Shown one piece after another: positions 61,501-64,000 of a DNA stretch of 64,000 nt. This stretch comes from Stercorarius parasiticus. Lineage: Eukaryota; Chordata; Aves; Charadriiformes; Stercorariidae. The DNA is taken from the NCBI GenBank assembly GCA_013396915.1, contig VWZL01000681.1:127886-191885 (forward strand). The letters run 5' to 3'. The position numbers and the translations under genes were made by a program. A model generated the notes under the pieces. That model made no database searches, was not told where the DNA came from, and saw only the letters and a program-made list of their open reading frames with translations. The first letter of the stretch is position 1, and every line of letters begins with the position of its first letter.

Positions 61501-62147
61501 GGACCTGCATTTAAGATGCTAGAACTAGGGATTCAAGATTCCTAGAAATATGATACTGCAGTATTGGAAACTACTTGTGAGCACAAATGAAGGCAAATTA
61601 ATTGCATCTTCATTTCTTAGAGCTTTCTGTCACTAATGAACAGATTTTTGAATTCTGCTACAAACTGAGCTGGCAATATTAATAAAGCATTGGAACATGT
61701 TTAAAAGGGACACTAAAATGGAAAAGCATTATTCCATTGCTCAAGTTAACAGTCTTTCCCGTACACTTTATTCAATATTCTGATCACCTTTTCACAATAT
61801 ATGCTTATAATAATTATAAACCAGAAAAGCTCTGGAACATGCAACTATTTCCCAACAGGACTCCTTAGAAGCATACAGTTCTATGCACCCCGGTCTAATT
61901 TTTTTACCTAGTTCATGTTCCATTTCTGTTTCCCAGTTTCTTTTACTGGATATCAGTACAGCCTTGTTATACCCTATTGCACATCTTACCTATGGTGTTC
62001 ATTGGTGAAAGAATAGAAATGTTTTTCAGGGTTTTGAATCACGTCCCTAATTCGCTTGTATACTGGTGCACTCCGATTCCTGACTTCTTGCAAGACTGTC
62101 TGTAGCACAATGACATTCTTAATCACAGGATCTTCAAGTATATCAAT
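42046..62147 (-). CDS. DIS3: DIS3, catalytic subunit of the RNA exosome (5' exon missing)
   Basis: DIS3 (Rrp44) is the processive 3'-5' exonuclease and endonuclease of the nuclear RNA exosome. Exons, 5' to 3', are 62147-61990, 61251-61058, 60941-60868, 59720-59553, 58637-58473, 57533-57420, 57328-57191, 56097-55951, 54657-54541, 53689-53588, 52911-52847, 52749-52665, 52006-51879, 51345-51259, 50251-50095, 48478-48264, 47176-47008, 46569-46411, 46007-45885 and 42135-42046. They join in frame to 884 residues and a stop. The domain order is PIN, two cold-shock domains, RNB, S1. Adding the human exon-1 length (76) gives about 960 residues against 958 in human, so only that exon, beyond the right edge, is missing. 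One intron uses a GC donor. Long introns and one CR1 insertion are the only oddities; no frameshift is seen. Confidence 0.97.
42840..43720 (+). repeat. Possible ancient LINE remnant
   Basis: Plus-strand translation with many stops shows passages ([17 protein letters not shown], then a Lys/Asn-rich [18 protein letters not shown] segment) that recall the 5' part of ORF2 in old amniote LINEs. It lies in the last DIS3 intron. The similarity is from memory of family style and is weak; a diffuse repeat or unique sequence is possible. Confidence 0.2.
47008..54657 (-). CDS. DIS3: DIS3 RNB exonuclease exons (10-18)
   Basis: Nine exons encode the RNase II-type catalytic domain. The active-site signature [14 protein letters not shown] is in the first; with the human offset its acids correspond to D479, D485, D487 and D488, all conserved. 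Later blocks are [18 protein letters not shown], the segment [16 protein letters not shown], and [20 protein letters not shown] followed by [12 protein letters not shown], which contains the RNA- and metal-contacting arginines. The domain degrades RNA 3'-5' hydrolytically, releasing nucleoside monophosphates. The exon ending at 50095 has a GC donor. Confidence 0.96.
50970..51150 (+). mobile_element. CR1 LINE 3'-end fragment
   Basis: Plus-strand sequence reads CTGGATGCCCCATCATTGG, then the [17 protein letters not shown] end of CR1 ORF2, then GGTCCCCTCCAACCC and a terminal double ATTCTAT(A/G) motif. It is antisense to DIS3, in the intron between exons ending at 51259 and starting at 50251. It is severely 5'-truncated. 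Confidence 0.93.
51847..51851. other. Five-N placeholder gap
   Basis: Five N bases sit between two near-identical copies of an AGGxATxAGGGACACT phrase and just past a long A-rich run, 28 bases beyond a DIS3 donor. This is the pattern of two contig ends that overlap but were not merged. Confidence 0.9.
55951..59720 (-). CDS. DIS3: DIS3 cold-shock-domain exons (5-9)
   Basis: Five exons, each a whole number of codons, encode the linker and the two OB-fold RNA-binding domains. Markers are [20 protein letters not shown], the block [19 protein letters not shown], an acidic loop ([16 protein letters not shown]), [35 protein letters not shown] and [18 protein letters not shown]. These domains guide single-stranded RNA into the RNB channel. 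The acceptor of the first of these exons abuts a CT/T low-complexity tract containing an N. Confidence 0.96.
58870..59185 (-). other. GC-elevated island in DIS3 intron, possible LTR or retroposon fragment
   Basis: About 300 bases with several CpGs stand out in the AT-rich intron between exons 59720-59553 and 58637-58473. The minus strand has AATAAA at 59118-59113. Frames are open on both strands (for example 58859-59248 plus), but none resembles a protein. An LTR fragment, retroposon or intronic regulatory element would all fit. Confidence 0.25.
59724..59764. repeat. A-tract plus GA/GACA microsatellite
   Basis: On the plus strand, an A run with one N (59735) is followed by (GA)n and GACA repeats. 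On the DIS3-sense strand this is the polypyrimidine tract of the acceptor for the exon starting at 59720. Confidence 0.9.
60868..62147 (-). CDS. DIS3: DIS3 PIN endonuclease exons (2-4)
   Basis: Three exons encode most of the PIN domain, starting at [20 protein letters not shown]. In human numbering (window residue plus 76) the metal-binding acids fall at E97 (in LQEVRN), D146 (in [10 protein letters not shown]) and D177 (in FLTNDKTN). All three are present; the fourth, D69, is on the missing exon. The Arg codon at the end of EHHR and the Cys codon before EEYIKSL are split by introns. The PIN domain also tethers DIS3 to the exosome core. Confidence 0.96.
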
Positions 62148-64000
62148 CTGAGGAACAAAATGGAATAACAATTATCCAACGGATAGCTATAAATTATCCA
62201 GTAACAATGGAATAACTATCCAGTAACAGGACTTGAAATATTTGTTTGGTTAACACGTAAAAAGCTAACATGAATAATAAATGAGTTGCACTACTTCTGC
62301 CTTCTCCTCTCACCATTGGGAAACTGAACAGTATATTCAGCTGCTTCCTCCTGCTTGCAGGCAAAAAGTTCAAATAGGATTTTCTAGCCTCTTTGTGACC
62401 TGAATTTTGCTGGAGTGAAGATAAGGACTCTTTTGACTCCCACCAAATTCAGCCCCAACATATGCAGGACTCCAATCAAATTTAAGGCCAGGTGTACACT
62501 AGACATTTCGTTTACATAAAATGGGTTCTTTTAAATTATAATCTTTGTAAACAAAGGAGATCTATCCACAGTCTGACACTAATCCAACATTAATTTAAAG
62601 GCTATCTGGATTCTGTCTTTGCGAGCAATGCAAACCATAAAATAGTACCTCACCACTGTTACACAGCTAACATGGTCATGCCTGAGCGCACGTAGGCTGA
62701 AGTTCTCCAAAAACAATCCCACTGTTGCACTGCAATTTTAATTCCCACAGATTCAAATCAACTGGAATTCTGTTAGCTGCTCTTCACCTTTTCAAAGATT
62801 GAATTTTTTTGAGCAAGTTTGATTAAAAACTTTCATCATTTTTGTTTGCCAACTCCATTGCCAACTCCCGACAGCCATGGTGTGCAAGAGAGAGAAATGT
62901 ACACCAAAAATCCATGCTCCCGGTCAGGAGAAAAAGATGTGAGAGCTTCATTTCCTAAACTTGTGGCAAGGAACTGTGCAAATCAATCTCCAAAATGAGG
63001 CAGCAATAAGGCTTTAAATGGCATGACTATAAGAATTAAAAGCAATGCCAGACGAAGCTTCTCTGCACCTGATGTTTAGATGACCTTAAAGATTCAGAGC
63101 CGTGTTGATAGGGCAAGAAATCCAGCATAATTTTATGTACAAGCTGACCTAACAGGCCGTCTTACTGTTGCAATCCTGTTCCAGCTGCTAGGTAAAACCT
63201 TTTCCTACTGTTACCAAGACTTCTTAATCCCCACTGCTCCAGTTCATGGCAGAGTACCTTAGCACATTCTCAGTGCTGTATGTATATACAAACTTTGACA
63301 ACAGACACCAATAAGTCCACGGGTAACAAGTTAAAAGCGTCCCTTGACTTGCTGTTTTGGGAAGAAAATCCTTATTTACAAGTTTTGGGATGGGTAACTG
63401 CTAAAACATGCAAGTGGTGTGCCCCCCTGCAGAGTAATACATGTTAGGATTCATTAATTACATCCAGTCTCCAATGTCTGCACGGGACTATTCTACTTTC
63501 TACAGATGTATTCAAAAGCAATAAAAAAAGAAAAAAAAAAGGTCAAACACTGAGCCTAGGAATCCACTACCTCCCAGCCTGGAGTTCTACTGTCTGTACT
63601 GCCTAGACTCAGCCTTTGCACAATTAGCGATGGGCTGCAGAGTAAAGTCCATCCTGTACTTTCAGAGTTGTACATGGGATGATGGTGCAGCCTCTATTCA
63701 TTACCTGAAATCAACATCACAGTATAAAAAACTTAAGCTTACAACAGCCTCTGAAAAACAGAATAGGTATTTAGGAAAATTCAGGTTGACGGGAAAATTC
63801 AGTGACCATCTCGAGATCCTGATCACTGCTTCAGAGTCTATTCAGTCTCCTTGCCTGACTTTCCATCCCCGTATCAAAATACAATAAACAAAAAAAAAAT
63901 GCTGTTCTTTATTCCTCCTGTTCAGGCAGCAAAACATGAAACCGGAATGTAGTTTAAAACCACACTGGAGTCGGTGATGCTGAAGGCCCCCTCAGTAGCT
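62148..64000 (-). other. DIS3: DIS3 intron 1 (partial)
   Basis: From the acceptor CCTCAG at 62150-62148 to the window edge there is no CpG island and no match to the conserved exon-1 peptide of DIS3, so the first exon must lie further right. The sequence is AT-rich; about 62400-62470 resembles an eroded amniote interspersed repeat. No RNA gene or other exon is seen. Confidence 0.75.

Noticed and set aside
62148..64000. A possible DIS3 first exon or the start of PIBF1 within the window
   Set aside because: No CpG island and no sequence matching the conserved N-terminal DIS3 peptide was found up to the right edge, so neither can be supported.

Overview
The window is a piece of a bird chromosome. 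Four fragments of chicken-repeat-1 (CR1) LINEs, three of them with the typical CR1 3' end, together with AT-rich introns and a single CpG-island promoter, indicate an avian genome. It holds three split protein-coding genes in the same order as on human 13q22: MZT1 (minus strand), BORA (plus strand) and DIS3 (minus strand). I found no prokaryotic features, CRISPR array, tRNA or rRNA gene.

Layout. 1-12.9 kb is intergenic. It holds weathered LINE relics (about 1.7-3.2 and 9.65-10.45 kb), a GC-rich segment ending in an oligo-A tract (about 6.35-6.96 kb) and one exon-like orphan reading frame (10.9-11.25 kb). MZT1 (three coding exons, 72 codons) runs from 19402 down to 13445. A CpG island at about 19.2-20.1 kb is a bidirectional promoter for MZT1 and BORA. 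BORA coding exons run from 20566 to 37580 (602 codons as modelled). A 4.5 kb convergent intergenic region follows. DIS3 fills the rest on the minus strand: 20 coding exons (884 codons) from 62147 down to the stop at 42046. Its first coding exon (about 76 residues by comparison with human) lies beyond the right edge, and 62148-64000 is intron 1. Splice phases are consistent through every junction of all three models.

How the genes relate. MZT1 (gamma-tubulin ring complex recruitment) and BORA (Aurora A/PLK1 activation at mitotic entry) are both mitotic genes and share a head-to-head promoter. DIS3, the RNA-exosome nuclease, is their tail-to-tail neighbour. DIS3 keeps the visible catalytic residues of both its PIN endonuclease and RNB exonuclease centres.

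No wholly new system is evident. The observations most worth checking are a GC-AG intron in DIS3, an upstream ORF and an uncertain 3' end in BORA, two orphan reading frames (10.9-11.25 kb and 38.9-39.2 kb), and several assembly-gap or low-complexity problems next to functional sites.
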